A DNA stretch of 64,000 nucleotides from Flavihumibacter sp. ZG627 (GTDB lineage Bacteria > Bacteroidota > Bacteroidia > Chitinophagales > Chitinophagaceae), in the NCBI RefSeq assembly GCF_000814325.1, contig NZ_JPHF01000002.1, positions 558,001 through 622,000 on the forward strand, read 5' to 3'. The position numbers and the translations under genes are program-made. The notes beneath the pieces are model-generated. The model was given only the letters and a program-made list of their open reading frames with translations. It was not told the origin of the DNA and searched no databases. The stretch's first letter is position 1, and each line of letters opens with the position of its first letter. Below are positions 16,512 to 25,019 of the stretch, piece after piece.

Positions 16512-18971
16512 ATGAAAAAATATCTACTTCTTCTGTTAATTGCTTTTGCTGCTTCCGGCATGGCAATTGCGCAATCAACAGCAACAGTCAAAGGAATTAT
16601 AACTGATGCAACAGGTACACCATTGGAAGCTGTTACAATTTCACTATACCAGCAAGCAAGTGGTAAACTGATAAAGATTTCAACCACCACAAAAAAAGGG
16701 GAGTTTGAAATTATCAATCTGGGAGATGGCAGTTACAAGCTTACTGCGTCACTGGTAGGATTCAAACCCTTGGAAAAACAAAATATTGATATTAAGGGTA
16801 CTGAACCAGTAAACATCGGTTCAGTCTCATTGGAAGCTGCAACCAAATCATTGGAGAATGTTACTGTGGTTGCCAGGAAACCTATGGTTGAAGTTAAAGC
16901 TGATAAGACTATAGTTAATGTAGAATCTTTTATTTCCAACGCCGGGGGTACCGCTTTGGATGTGCTGGATAAATCTCCTGGCATCACTGTTGACAGGGAT
17001 GGCAATATCAGTCTTAAAGGAAAACAGGGAGTGATTGTTTTGATTGATGGTAAACAGACTTTTCTTGGGGGACAGGATCTGGCGAATCTGCTTCGTAATA
17101 CTGCATCCAATCAACTTGAAACTGTAGAGATCATGACCCAGCCTTCGGCAAAATACGATGCATCAGGTAACAGCGGAATCATAAATATCCGCACAAAGAA
17201 GGGCCGGCAGAATGGATTCAACGGATCTGTCAACTTAAGCTATATCCAGGCATTGTATCCAAAATCACCAAATAGTCTTAACCTGAATTATAAAAAAAAC
17301 AAATGGACCCTCTTTACAGCCTTGAATTATTCTTACTGGGAAGGCTTCAATGAATTAAAACTCCTTCGTAAGTTCCAGGGCAAAAGTGGAGAACCTCTTT
17401 CTGCCATTTTTGACCAGGAGTCGAACGGCCATTTCTCAAGCAAAAATATGGGTATCAGGACCGGTGCAGAATATGCTATTAATAAAAACACTTCGATAGG
17501 ACTTCAGGTTAATGGAACCTATAATCCTCGTACTTTTTTATCTGAAGGTATTGCCGCAATATATGATGGTGAAAGATTGCTTGATTCAACCAATGTGGCA
17601 AGTAGCAGGAATACCGACAAATGGAAGAATTTTGGAGCCAACCTCAATTTCAGGACACGCCTCGACACAACGGGCCGGGAAATAACCGCTGATCTTGATC
17701 ATATATGGTATGGATCTAATGCTGTGCAGACATCCGACAACTACACATTCTACCAGCCCGGAAACCAGTTGGCAGATTCTTTTCTGCTGAAGGGAAATCT
17801 TCCATCAGATATTAAAATTTACAGTGTGAAAGTAGATTATGTGCATCCGCTGGGAAAGCTGGGCAAACTGGAAGCAGGATTGAAAACCAGCCTGGTAAAA
17901 ACAGATAATGATGCACGTTACTATCTCTGGGACGCTGATGCAAAAGATTGGGCTGATGATCTTACCCGCAGTAACCATTTTCTGTATGAAGAAAATATTA
18001 ATGCAGCTTATATCAATTACAGCAGGGAATTGAAAAAATGGGCGTTCCAGACCGGCCTCCGCATGGAACATACCAATGCGAAGGGTAGGCAGCTTTCAAA
18101 TAATGAAAGCTTTAAAAGAGATTATGCCCAATTATTTCCTACAGCATTTCTTAGTTATAAATTAAATGAAAAGAACCAGCTCAGTGCAAACTATGGCCGT
18201 AGAATAGAAAGGCCAAATTACCAGGATATGAACCCATTCCAGTATTTCCTTGACCAGTATACATTCCGCATGGGTAATCCATATCTCCAGCCACAATTCA
18301 GCCATAATATTGAAGTATCACACAACTATAAAGGTGTATTGAATACAACACTTAACTATTCAGTAACTACAGATATAATCAATGATATTCTAAAGCAGAA
18401 TGATAGTACGAAAGTAACCTTCCAGACCAAAGAAAATATCGCCAGGAGAAGGAATGTGGGCATTGCGATAAGTTACAACCAACCCATAACAAAATGGTGG
18501 ACTGTATCCCTGTATGGAAATGTATTCAACAACCAGTTTACGGGTTTTGTGAATGGAATGCCCCTTGATGCAGGCTTTACCGCATTCATGGCAAATATGA
18601 ACAACCAGTTCAAGTTTGCCAAGACCTGGGGAGGTGAAATCAGTGGATTCTATCGCAGTAAAATGCAGGAAGGCGGATTGATAGTTGCATTGCCTATGGG
18701 TGTAATAAACTTTGGTTTATCCAAGCAGGTACTGAAATCAAAAGGCACCCTCAAACTTTCTATCAATGATCCATTCTATATCCAAAGATTCAGGGGATAT
18801 ACACAGTTTGGATCAATTGATACGCAGATCAATGCCCGCTGGGATAACAGTAGAGCAGCGCTAAGCTTCAATTACAGGTTTGGCAAATTACAAAATGGTG
18901 GTCCGCAGCGCCGGAGAACCGGAAGCGTAACAGATGAACAAAACCGTGTTGGTGGAGGTAACCAGCAATAA
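16512..18971 (+). CDS. TonB-dependent outer-membrane receptor (beta-barrel family), copy 2
   Basis: Also 819 residues from the ATG at 16512 (the upstream ATG at 16476 would precede the signal peptide YLLLLLIAFAASGMAIAQ with an unlikely leader). Domain order equals copy 1: regulatory-like beta sandwich (ATVKGIITDATGTPLEAVTI), plug (VLDKSPGITVDRDGNISLKG, ASGNSGIINIRTKKG) and barrel (NYGRRIERPNYQDMNPFQYF, MGNPYLQPQFSHNIEVSHNY). Long stretches match copy 1 nearly residue for residue, and both end in a polar D-E-x-N-R-V tail, so they derive from a tandem duplication. The ligand-exposed loop segments differ more. Transcription ends at the strong hairpin 19006-19031. Confidence 0.9.
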   Translation: MKKYLLLLLIAFAASGMAIAQSTATVKGIITDATGTPLEAVTISLYQQASGKLIKISTTTKKGEFEIINLGDGSYKLTASLVGFKPLEKQNIDIKGTEPVNIGSVSLEAATKSLENVTVVARKPMVEVKADKTIVNVESFISNAGGTALDVLDKSPGITVDRDGNISLKGKQGVIVLIDGKQTFLGGQDLANLLRNTASNQLETVEIMTQPSAKYDASGNSGIINIRTKKGRQNGFNGSVNLSYIQALYPKSPNSLNLNYKKNKWTLFTALNYSYWEGFNELKLLRKFQGKSGEPLSAIFDQESNGHFSSKNMGIRTGAEYAINKNTSIGLQVNGTYNPRTFLSEGIAAIYDGERLLDSTNVASSRNTDKWKNFGANLNFRTRLDTTGREITADLDHIWYGSNAVQTSDNYTFYQPGNQLADSFLLKGNLPSDIKIYSVKVDYVHPLGKLGKLEAGLKTSLVKTDNDARYYLWDADAKDWADDLTRSNHFLYEENINAAYINYSRELKKWAFQTGLRMEHTNAKGRQLSNNESFKRDYAQLFPTAFLSYKLNEKNQLSANYGRRIERPNYQDMNPFQYFLDQYTFRMGNPYLQPQFSHNIEVSHNYKGVLNTTLNYSVTTDIINDILKQNDSTKVTFQTKENIARRRNVGIAISYNQPITKWWTVSLYGNVFNNQFTGFVNGMPLDAGFTAFMANMNNQFKFAKTWGGEISGFYRSKMQEGGLIVALPMGVINFGLSKQVLKSKGTLKLSINDPFYIQRFRGYTQFGSIDTQINARWDNSRAALSFNYRFGKLQNGGPQRRRTGSVTDEQNRVGGGNQQ

Positions 18972-19005
18972 ATATTTCTCTAGAGTGTTAGTTAGTTTAA
19001 GGTTA

Positions 19006-19041
19006 GATCGTCCCGTTTCTACGGGACGATCATTATTTTTG
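19006..19041 (+). terminator. Strong Rho-independent terminator after receptor copy 2
   Basis: Perfect 11-bp stem GATCGTCCCGT / ACGGGACGATC (19006-19016 with 19021-19031), loop TTCT, then ATTATTTTTG. The T-rich tail also reads TATTTTTG (19034-19041), a match to the -7 promoter consensus for the next gene. Confidence 0.9.
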
Positions 19042-19058
19042 TAGAGTAAAACTAATAT

Positions 19059-19553
19059 ATGCCATCATTTGACCTGGTCAGCAAAGTAGATATCCAGACC
19101 CTGGATAATGCCATCAACACAGTAAAAAAGGAGATAACCAACCGCTTTGATTTCAAAGATCAGCATGTACAGATCGATTTGAACAAGAAAGATTATAACC
19201 TGGTGATTGAGGTAGAAAGTGATATGAAACTAAACCAGGTTACTGATGTACTAATCAGCCGCACTATCAAACAAGGCCTGGATGCCAATATTTATGATTT
19301 TGAGGCAAAGCCAGGCTTCCAGAGTGGTAAGCTGTTTAAAAAGGAAATCCCCGTTCGTAATGGATTGAAACAGGAGGATGCCAAAAAGATCGTGAAACTT
19401 ATTAAGGATAGTGGGCTGAAAGTTCAGGCTGCCATTATGGAAGATATCGTGCGGGTAACAGCAAAAAAGATCGATGACCTTCAGGCGGTAATACAGGCCA
19501 GTAAAACATGGGGATTGAATATTCCGCTTCAGTATATTAATATGAAGTCCTGA
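19059..19553 (+). CDS. YajQ family nucleotide-binding protein
   Basis: A 164-residue cytoplasmic protein of the YajQ/DUF520 family with two ferredoxin-like domains. The N-terminus MPSFDLVSKVDIQTLDNAIN and the motif EITNRFDFKDQHVQIDL are diagnostic, as is QGLDANIYDFEAKPGFQSGK. Members bind nucleotides; in Xanthomonas a homologue binds cyclic di-GMP. Whether this one does so is unknown. The start is 17 bases from a TATTTTTG promoter-like box that overlaps the preceding terminator tail. Confidence 0.93.
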   Translation: MPSFDLVSKVDIQTLDNAINTVKKEITNRFDFKDQHVQIDLNKKDYNLVIEVESDMKLNQVTDVLISRTIKQGLDANIYDFEAKPGFQSGKLFKKEIPVRNGLKQEDAKKIVKLIKDSGLKVQAAIMEDIVRVTAKKIDDLQAVIQASKTWGLNIPLQYINMKS

Positions 19554-19595
19554 TATTCAATTTTTTATGAATTTTTAGGGTTCAAAGCAGATTTC

Positions 19596-19628
19596 TTTGG
19601 AAGAAACAGTCTAAATGCGCTAATTTTG
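19596..19628 (+). promoter_or_regulatory. Promoter of the L31 gene
   Basis: TTTG at 19596-19599 and TAATTTTG at 19621-19628, separated by 21 bases, match the Bacteroidota -33/-7 consensus. Initiation would fall near 19633, leaving a leader of about 55 nt before the ATG. Confidence 0.65.
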
Positions 19629-19650
19629 CGCTTTCGTAAATAATTAAAAT

Positions 19651-19670
19651 AGTACGGCAAAATCCGTACT
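19651..19670 (+). promoter_or_regulatory. Stem-loop in the L31 leader
   Basis: AGTACGG (19651-19657) pairs with CCGTACT (19664-19670) around a six-base loop, 18 nt upstream of the rpmE2 ATG. Its place in the 5' leader of a ribosomal protein gene suggests an autoregulatory site, by analogy with other ribosomal leaders; the sequence alone cannot prove this. Confidence 0.4.
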
Positions 19671-19688
19671 GCCTTAAAAATAGCAGTT

Positions 19689-19937
19689 ATGAAACAAGGT
19701 ATCCATCCACAAAATTATCGCTTTGTAGTATTCCGGGACATGAGTAATGGTGTCTCTTTCCTCAGTAAATCAACCGCCGCAACAAAAGAAACTGTGCAGT
19801 GGGAAGACGGTAACGAATACCCGCTTATCAAGTTGGAAATCTCCAATACCTCACATCCCTTTTTTACAGGTAAGAATGTTATGTTGGATACGGCAGGTCG
19901 TATCGACAAGTTCAAAAAGAAATACGCGAAAAAATAA
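19689..19937 (+). CDS. rpmE2: 50S ribosomal protein L31, type B
   Basis: An 82-residue ribosomal protein beginning [20 protein letters not shown] and containing the family's [20 protein letters not shown] near the end. It has no cysteines, which makes it the zinc-independent type B form. It bridges the central protuberance and the 30S head. It has its own promoter, a leader hairpin and a terminator directly after the stop, so it forms a single-gene unit. Confidence 0.96.
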   Translation: MKQGIHPQNYRFVVFRDMSNGVSFLSKSTAATKETVQWEDGNEYPLIKLEISNTSHPFFTGKNVMLDTAGRIDKFKKKYAKK

Positions 19938-19945
19938 GAGAAAGA

Positions 19946-19969
19946 AACCGGCAAATGCCGGTTTTTTTA
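19946..19969 (+). terminator. Terminator of rpmE2
   Basis: AAACCGGC / GCCGGTTT (19946-19953 with 19958-19965), loop AAAT, followed by an uninterrupted T-run. It starts 8 bases after the L31 stop. Confidence 0.92.
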
Positions 19970-20019
19970 TTGGTGCCTCCTCCATGTTTCAGTCATGCTT
20001 TTTTGCATACCTTTAAAGC

Positions 20020-21207
20020 ATGCAATGCATTATCTTCTCCGAAGAATATTGCCAGCCAGAAAACCTCTTTCCATTTACCTTGACACGTCGGATACAGGAT
20101 ATCCGAATTGGTATATTCACCATCCGGGAAAAATGGGAGTTGATGCTGAAACTTCCATCGTATGATAAATGGGAAGGAGATTATAAGGAGGGCGATCGTT
20201 CTGTAACCATTGATTCCAAAATCAATGAGGGTCATTATCTTTTGGTTCATTCCAATATTATTCCAACCCCTTCAATGGCAAAGGCTGTTATTTCCCTGGA
20301 GCCCGGTCAGTTTCTTACCCATCCCATTGCCGGGGCAATAGCATTTCATTTTCATTCCAGTGATGTCACAAGCCTCCATAAAATCAGGGTTCGTGAAACA
20401 ATATCCTTTCAGGATGATACACCTAAAATCGTATATCCCTGGGATATTTTCCACCTGAATGATACTGCCATCCGGCTTGATTTTGATCTCCTTACAAAAG
20501 ACAAAAGATCAGCGCCAATATCACCAACAAATAAGGTCAGCAATGAGGAGCAGGTTTTTATCGAAGAAGGCGCAAGTGTAGAACACGCAATAATAAATGC
20601 GGTTACAGGTCCGGTTTATATAGGAAGAAATGCACTGGTAATGGAAGGAACAACCATCCGTGGTCCGCTCGCCGTTTGTGAGGACGCTGTAATCAAAATG
20701 GGATCAAGAATTTATGGTGCCACAACCATTGGCCCTGCCTGTACTGCTGGTGGTGAAATAAAGAATACAGTCATGATGGGGTATTCCAATAAAGCACATG
20801 ATGGATACCTTGGCGATTCAGTAATTGGAGAATGGTGTAATATCGGAGCCGGCAGTTCAGCGTCAAATATAAAAAACAATGCAGGAGAGGTGCTTGTGTA
20901 CTCCCCTGCAAGTGAAGGAAATAAAGCAATGACGGGCATTAAATGTGGTTTGTTGATGGGAGATTATAGCAGGGCTTCCATTAATTCTTCTTTTAATACC
21001 GGGTCTGTGGTGGGCGTATCATGCAGTATTTTTGGATCAGGATTATTACCCAAATACATTCCCAATTTTTCCTGGGGCGCAGATGGTATACGCAAATATG
21101 ATTATGATAAGTCCATCAGGGATATACGAAATTGGAAAAAACTGAAAGATGTGGTATTGAGTGAAAGAGAAGAGAATATCTTAAAATACATTTACGATAA
21201 TTATTAA
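20020..21207 (+). CDS. GlmU-like putative sugar nucleotidyltransferase/acyltransferase
   Basis: A 395-residue two-part protein. The N-terminal half (CIIFSEEYCQPENLFPFTLT, TRRIQDIRIGIFTIREKWE) belongs to the GlmU N-terminal-like NTP_transf_4 family; the C-terminal half (from about residue 180) is a left-handed beta-helix with hexapeptide repeats (VEHAIINAVTGPVYIGRNAL, GSRIYGATTIGPACTAGGEI). By family it is taken as a substitute for GlmU in UDP-GlcNAc synthesis, needed for peptidoglycan and LPS, but direct biochemical proof is limited. It lies 15 bp before tpiA on the same strand. Stretches match 'GlmU family protein' of other Bacteroidota. Confidence 0.85.
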   Translation: MQCIIFSEEYCQPENLFPFTLTRRIQDIRIGIFTIREKWELMLKLPSYDKWEGDYKEGDRSVTIDSKINEGHYLLVHSNIIPTPSMAKAVISLEPGQFLTHPIAGAIAFHFHSSDVTSLHKIRVRETISFQDDTPKIVYPWDIFHLNDTAIRLDFDLLTKDKRSAPISPTNKVSNEEQVFIEEGASVEHAIINAVTGPVYIGRNALVMEGTTIRGPLAVCEDAVIKMGSRIYGATTIGPACTAGGEIKNTVMMGYSNKAHDGYLGDSVIGEWCNIGAGSSASNIKNNAGEVLVYSPASEGNKAMTGIKCGLLMGDYSRASINSSFNTGSVVGVSCSIFGSGLLPKYIPNFSWGADGIRKYDYDKSIRDIRNWKKLKDVVLSEREENILKYIYDNY

Positions 21208-21222
21208 ATCAACACCAATAGA

Positions 21223-21984
21223 ATGAGAAAGCAAATCGCAGCAGCAAATTGGAAAATGAATCTGACTTACCAGCAGGGAGAAAAACTGTTGGATGAAATC
21301 CTGAAAGCTAAAACTCCGCTTGACTTTCACCAGCATGTTATATTTGCTGTACCCTTTCCTTATCTTATTATGGCCAACAGCGAAGTGGCCAATGAATCTA
21401 ACTATTCAGTTGCTGCACAGAATTGCCACCATAAAAAATCAGGAGCGTTTACAGGTGAAGTGGCACCTGAAATGTTATACTCCATCGGCATAAAATATTG
21501 CATTATTGGTCATAGTGAGCGTCGTGAATACTTTAATGAAACAAATGCCCAACTGGCAGAAAAGATCGACCTTCTTCTCGGCCAGGGAATTCAACCCATA
21601 TTCTGTTGTGGAGAACCGTTATCCATTCGTGAAGCAGGGAGCCAGAATAGTTATGTGGAAACACAACTGGCAGAATCTTTGTTTCACCTTCAGCCAGAAC
21701 AGGCAGAGAAACTAATCATAGCATATGAACCTATCTGGGCTATTGGTACAGGTAAAACGGCATCGGCAGAGCAGGCCCAGGAAATGCATGCCCATATCAG
21801 GGCTGTTCTGAAAGAAAAATTTGGAAATGACATCGCTGATTCAATTTCCATTCTTTATGGAGGCAGTGTGAAAGGCGCCAATGCCCGCGAAATATTCAAT
21901 GGTGAAGATGTTGATGGTGGCCTGGTAGGTGGGGCGTCTCTTGTAAAAGAGGAGTTTATAGCAATAATGGAAGCACTTAAATAA
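21223..21984 (+). CDS. tpiA: Triose-phosphate isomerase
   Basis: A 253-residue TIM barrel interconverting dihydroxyacetone phosphate and glyceraldehyde 3-phosphate. All catalytic parts are present: AANWKMN with the active-site lysine near residue 11, IIGHSERREYF with the histidine, AYEPIWAIGTGKTAS with the catalytic glutamate and the flexible loop, and ILYGGSVKGAN binding phosphate. The length is normal. It is in a run of same-strand genes with the GlmU-like gene 15 bp before and the hemerythrin-like gene 7 bp after. Confidence 0.97.
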   Translation: MRKQIAAANWKMNLTYQQGEKLLDEILKAKTPLDFHQHVIFAVPFPYLIMANSEVANESNYSVAAQNCHHKKSGAFTGEVAPEMLYSIGIKYCIIGHSERREYFNETNAQLAEKIDLLLGQGIQPIFCCGEPLSIREAGSQNSYVETQLAESLFHLQPEQAEKLIIAYEPIWAIGTGKTASAEQAQEMHAHIRAVLKEKFGNDIADSISILYGGSVKGANAREIFNGEDVDGGLVGGASLVKEEFIAIMEALK

Positions 21985-21991
21985 TTATATT

Positions 21992-22459
21992 ATGCAAAGG
22001 GCTGATGCACTACAACCATTGTCGAGGCAGCATAAGGCTGCTTTGATGACCTGTTTACTGATCCGCAAAGGCATCAGTAAACAGGCCCCTGTAGGAGTTA
22101 TGACAGATTTTTTCCTTAAAAGCTGGGAGCAGGATCTTCTGCCTCATTTTAAAGAAGAAGAATCAAAGCTCATCCCTGTGCTTAAAGGTTATCCTGAAGG
22201 GAAGGTTTTTGCAGAAACCATACTGCGTGATCATGAATTGATTCGAACCGGAATGGAACATTTGAAACAGGAAGGAGTAACTTACAGGTTATTATCTGAT
22301 CTCACCGACCAACTTGATCAGCATGTACGGTATGAAGAACGTATTGTTTTTCAAACGATGCAATCATTTGTTCCGCAAGATAAACTCCAGAAGTTAATGT
22401 TTCATGAGGATGATCACCAGCCTGTTTGCAATAGCTATAAAAATCATTTCTGGGAATAG
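21992..22459 (+). CDS. Hemerythrin-like domain protein
   Basis: A 155-residue four-helix protein resembling the hemerythrin HHE cation-binding domain. Putative iron ligands are arranged over the helices: LSRQHKAALM (H15), LLPHFKEEESKLIP, ILRDHELIRTGMEHL, LDQHVRYEERIVF and a last HEDDHQP. The HFKEEE and HVRYEER blocks are typical of the family. Possible roles are oxygen, NO or iron sensing or repair; none can be assigned. It overlaps no other gene and is followed 39 bp later by the KefF-like gene. Confidence 0.75.
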   Translation: MQRADALQPLSRQHKAALMTCLLIRKGISKQAPVGVMTDFFLKSWEQDLLPHFKEEESKLIPVLKGYPEGKVFAETILRDHELIRTGMEHLKQEGVTYRLLSDLTDQLDQHVRYEERIVFQTMQSFVPQDKLQKLMFHEDDHQPVCNSYKNHFWE

Positions 22460-22498
22460 TTTTTTTCATGTCAAGTTTTTACTCATGTAATTTTCAGA

Positions 22499-23107
22499 AT
22501 GGCTAAAGTCCTTGTGCTCTTTGCTCACCCCGCATTTGAAAAATCCAGGGTTCATCTTAAACTGGTAAAACATATTCCTTCCCAGCAGGGAATTCGTTTT
22601 CATGATCTTTATGAAAACTATCCTGACTTCCATATTGATATTGAAAGGGAACAGCAGATCCTGCTTCAGCATGATATTATTATCTTTCAGCACCCTTTTT
22701 ATTGGTATAGCGCACCTGCCATTATTAAACAATGGATGGACCTTGTACTTGAACATGGATGGGCATATGGCCGTACGGGTAAGGCTCTCACAGGAAAAAT
22801 TATGCTTAATGCTATTAGTTGCGGCGGCTCACTTCAATCATATCTTCCAACGGGTAAGAACAACAGAAAGATCCGTGATTACCTGCTTCCTTTTGAACAC
22901 AGTGCAACCCTTTGCAATATGGAATACTGGCCTCCTTTTGTAATTCATGGCACCCATAAGCTCACGGATACAGATATGCATCTGCATGCGGTTCAATATG
23001 AGCAATTACTACTTGCCCTCGCTGATGATCGTTTCAGCGTTGCCGAAAAAAGTACCTGCAATTATATGAATGATCTTATCCCGATACCATCATCCATACA
23101 ATCATAA
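22499..23107 (+). CDS. KefF-like NAD(P)H-dependent oxidoreductase
   Basis: A 202-residue flavodoxin-2 fold protein. KVLVLFAHPAFEKSRVHLKL at the N-terminus is the FMN phosphate-binding strand-loop, and IIFQHPFYWYSAPAIIKQWM with DLVLEHGWAYG is the conserved quinone-reductase/KefF segment. In E. coli, KefF binds the KefC antiporter and is needed for full efflux activity under electrophile stress. Here it ends 3 bp before the KefC-like gene, so the same partnership is very likely. Confidence 0.88.
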   Translation: MAKVLVLFAHPAFEKSRVHLKLVKHIPSQQGIRFHDLYENYPDFHIDIEREQQILLQHDIIIFQHPFYWYSAPAIIKQWMDLVLEHGWAYGRTGKALTGKIMLNAISCGGSLQSYLPTGKNNRKIRDYLLPFEHSATLCNMEYWPPFVIHGTHKLTDTDMHLHAVQYEQLLLALADDRFSVAEKSTCNYMNDLIPIPSSIQS

Positions 23108-23110
23108 TAA

Positions 23111-24991
23111 ATGGATCAGCAATCTTTTTTATTCCAGAGCCTGGTTTACCTTACTGCAGCTGTAATACTGGTTCCCCTGGTTAAAAAAGCAGGCCTGGGT
23201 TCTGTTCTTGGATATATAATTGCTGGTATTGTGATCGGACCTGCAATTCTTAATCTCGCAGGCGACAGGAGTACTGATATCATGCATGTAGCAGAATTCG
23301 GCGTGGTGATCATGTTGTTTATTATTGGCCTTGAACTTGAACCCGAACTTCTATGGAAACTCAGAAAGTCGATAGTGGGCCTCGGGGGATTACAGGTTTT
23401 GATCACCGTTATTGTGATCTCAGGCATTACAGCCGCTTTAGGTTTCACCTGGCAACAATCCCTTGCTACAGGAATGATACTCGCTCCCAGTTCAACAGCA
23501 ATTGTACTTCAAACATTGCAGGAAAAAGGGCTTATGAAAAGTGAAGCCGGACAACGTAGCTTTGCTGTTTTGTTATTCCAGGATATTGCAGTGATCCCAA
23601 TGCTCAGTATTCTTCCATTACTATCTACATTGTCAGCTTCTCAAGCTAATCATGAAACGGAAGGTTCATTTATAGCCCAACAACCCGGATGGCTTCAGAC
23701 ATTGATCGTATTGGGAGCAGTTGGCGGAATAGTGCTTGCAGGGCGGCACCTGGTTAAACCCTTACTCCGATTGGTGGCAGGGGCAAGGATCAGGGAGATT
23801 TTTACCGCCACTGCCTTACTACTCGTAATAGGCATAACAGTATTAATGAGTCTGGTGGGATTGAGTCCGGCCCTGGGAACATTTCTTGGAGGTGTGGTAC
23901 TTGCCAATAGTGAATACCGGCATGAACTGAAAAGTGATATAGAACCATTTAAAGGATTGCTATTGGGGTTATTTTTTATTGCAGTAGGAGCGTCTATAAA
24001 TTTCAATCTTATTGCTTCAGAACCTTTGCAATTAGCGGGATTATTATTTGCACTTCTTTTAGTAAAGGGGATTATATTATGGATACTCGGAAAATCCTTC
24101 AAACTCAGTACCGACCAGAATGCCTTGTTTTCCCTGGGCTTATGCCAAACAGGTGAGTTTGCATTTGTCTTACTGGCTTACAGCAGGCAGGAAGGAATCA
24201 TACCTGATACTTCCGCTGATATGATACTGGCAGCGGTAGCCCTTAGTATGGCACTTACACCCCTTTTTTTTATTTTGAACGAAAAATTTATCCAGCCAAA
24301 ATTTGGAACACTTGAAAAGCTTGAAAAAGCCGCTGATATAATAGATGAGAAAAACCCGGTTATCATTGCGGGATTCGGGCATTTTGGAAATACTGTTGGT
24401 CGGTTCCTGAAAGCACATGGAATTGGAACAACTATCCTTGATATTGATTCTGACCGGGTGGACTTTCTTCGTAAAATGGGATTTAAGGTTTATTATGGAG
24501 ATGCATCGAGGTATGATCTTCTTCATGCAGCAGGTGCCGAACAAGCCAGGATCATCCTGGTAACAATATCAGATGCAGAAAAGAGGTTGGAAATGATCGA
24601 AACCATAAAAAAGCATTTTCCAAACCTGCAGATCATGGTGAGAGCGGCTAACCGTAATGATGCATATGACCAGATGAATGCGGGTATGCTTAATATATAT
24701 CGTGAAACACTTGATAGTTCACTTCGAATGGGGGTGGATACTATGAAAAAGCTGGGATTCCGGGCATATACAGCTCATAGGGCTGCTATAACTTTCCGGA
24801 AATACGATGAATGGTCACTAAAAAAACTTTCATCTATACGTGACCAGAAACTTTACATCAATACTTCCCGGGAGTTCATAGACGAAATGGAAAAGATCAT
24901 TCAAAATGACAATAGAATGCCAAACCTATCCGTTGATAAGGGTTGGGAAGAAGAAGGTCTTATCCTGGATGCTAAGCAGGAGGACCAATAA
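23111..24991 (+). CDS. KefB/KefC-type monovalent cation:proton antiporter
   Basis: A 626-residue CPA2-family transporter. The membrane part (about residues 1-385) has 12-13 helices with the conserved IAGIVIGPAILNL and MILAPSSTAIVLQTLQEKG stretches and FLGGVVLANSEYRHELKSDI. A cytosolic RCK/TrkA-N domain follows (VIIAGFGHFGNTVGRFLKAH, nucleotide-binding GxGxxG-type) with DIDSDRVDFLRKMGFKVYYG. The C-terminal 90 residues form a tail. It most likely exports K+ (and perhaps Na+) in exchange for H+, gated by ligand binding to the RCK domain. Preceded by the KefF-like gene with 3 bp spacing. Confidence 0.92.
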   Translation: MDQQSFLFQSLVYLTAAVILVPLVKKAGLGSVLGYIIAGIVIGPAILNLAGDRSTDIMHVAEFGVVIMLFIIGLELEPELLWKLRKSIVGLGGLQVLITVIVISGITAALGFTWQQSLATGMILAPSSTAIVLQTLQEKGLMKSEAGQRSFAVLLFQDIAVIPMLSILPLLSTLSASQANHETEGSFIAQQPGWLQTLIVLGAVGGIVLAGRHLVKPLLRLVAGARIREIFTATALLLVIGITVLMSLVGLSPALGTFLGGVVLANSEYRHELKSDIEPFKGLLLGLFFIAVGASINFNLIASEPLQLAGLLFALLLVKGIILWILGKSFKLSTDQNALFSLGLCQTGEFAFVLLAYSRQEGIIPDTSADMILAAVALSMALTPLFFILNEKFIQPKFGTLEKLEKAADIIDEKNPVIIAGFGHFGNTVGRFLKAHGIGTTILDIDSDRVDFLRKMGFKVYYGDASRYDLLHAAGAEQARIILVTISDAEKRLEMIETIKKHFPNLQIMVRAANRNDAYDQMNAGMLNIYRETLDSSLRMGVDTMKKLGFRAYTAHRAAITFRKYDEWSLKKLSSIRDQKLYINTSREFIDEMEKIIQNDNRMPNLSVDKGWEEEGLILDAKQEDQ

Positions 24992-25019
24992 TTAAAAGCA
25001 AACTTGTATTTTTAGCGCC

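Noticed and set aside
24170-24544. Antisense frame of 124 codons under kefC
   Set aside because: Shadow of a strong coding region; no recognisable domain and composition typical of an antisense frame.
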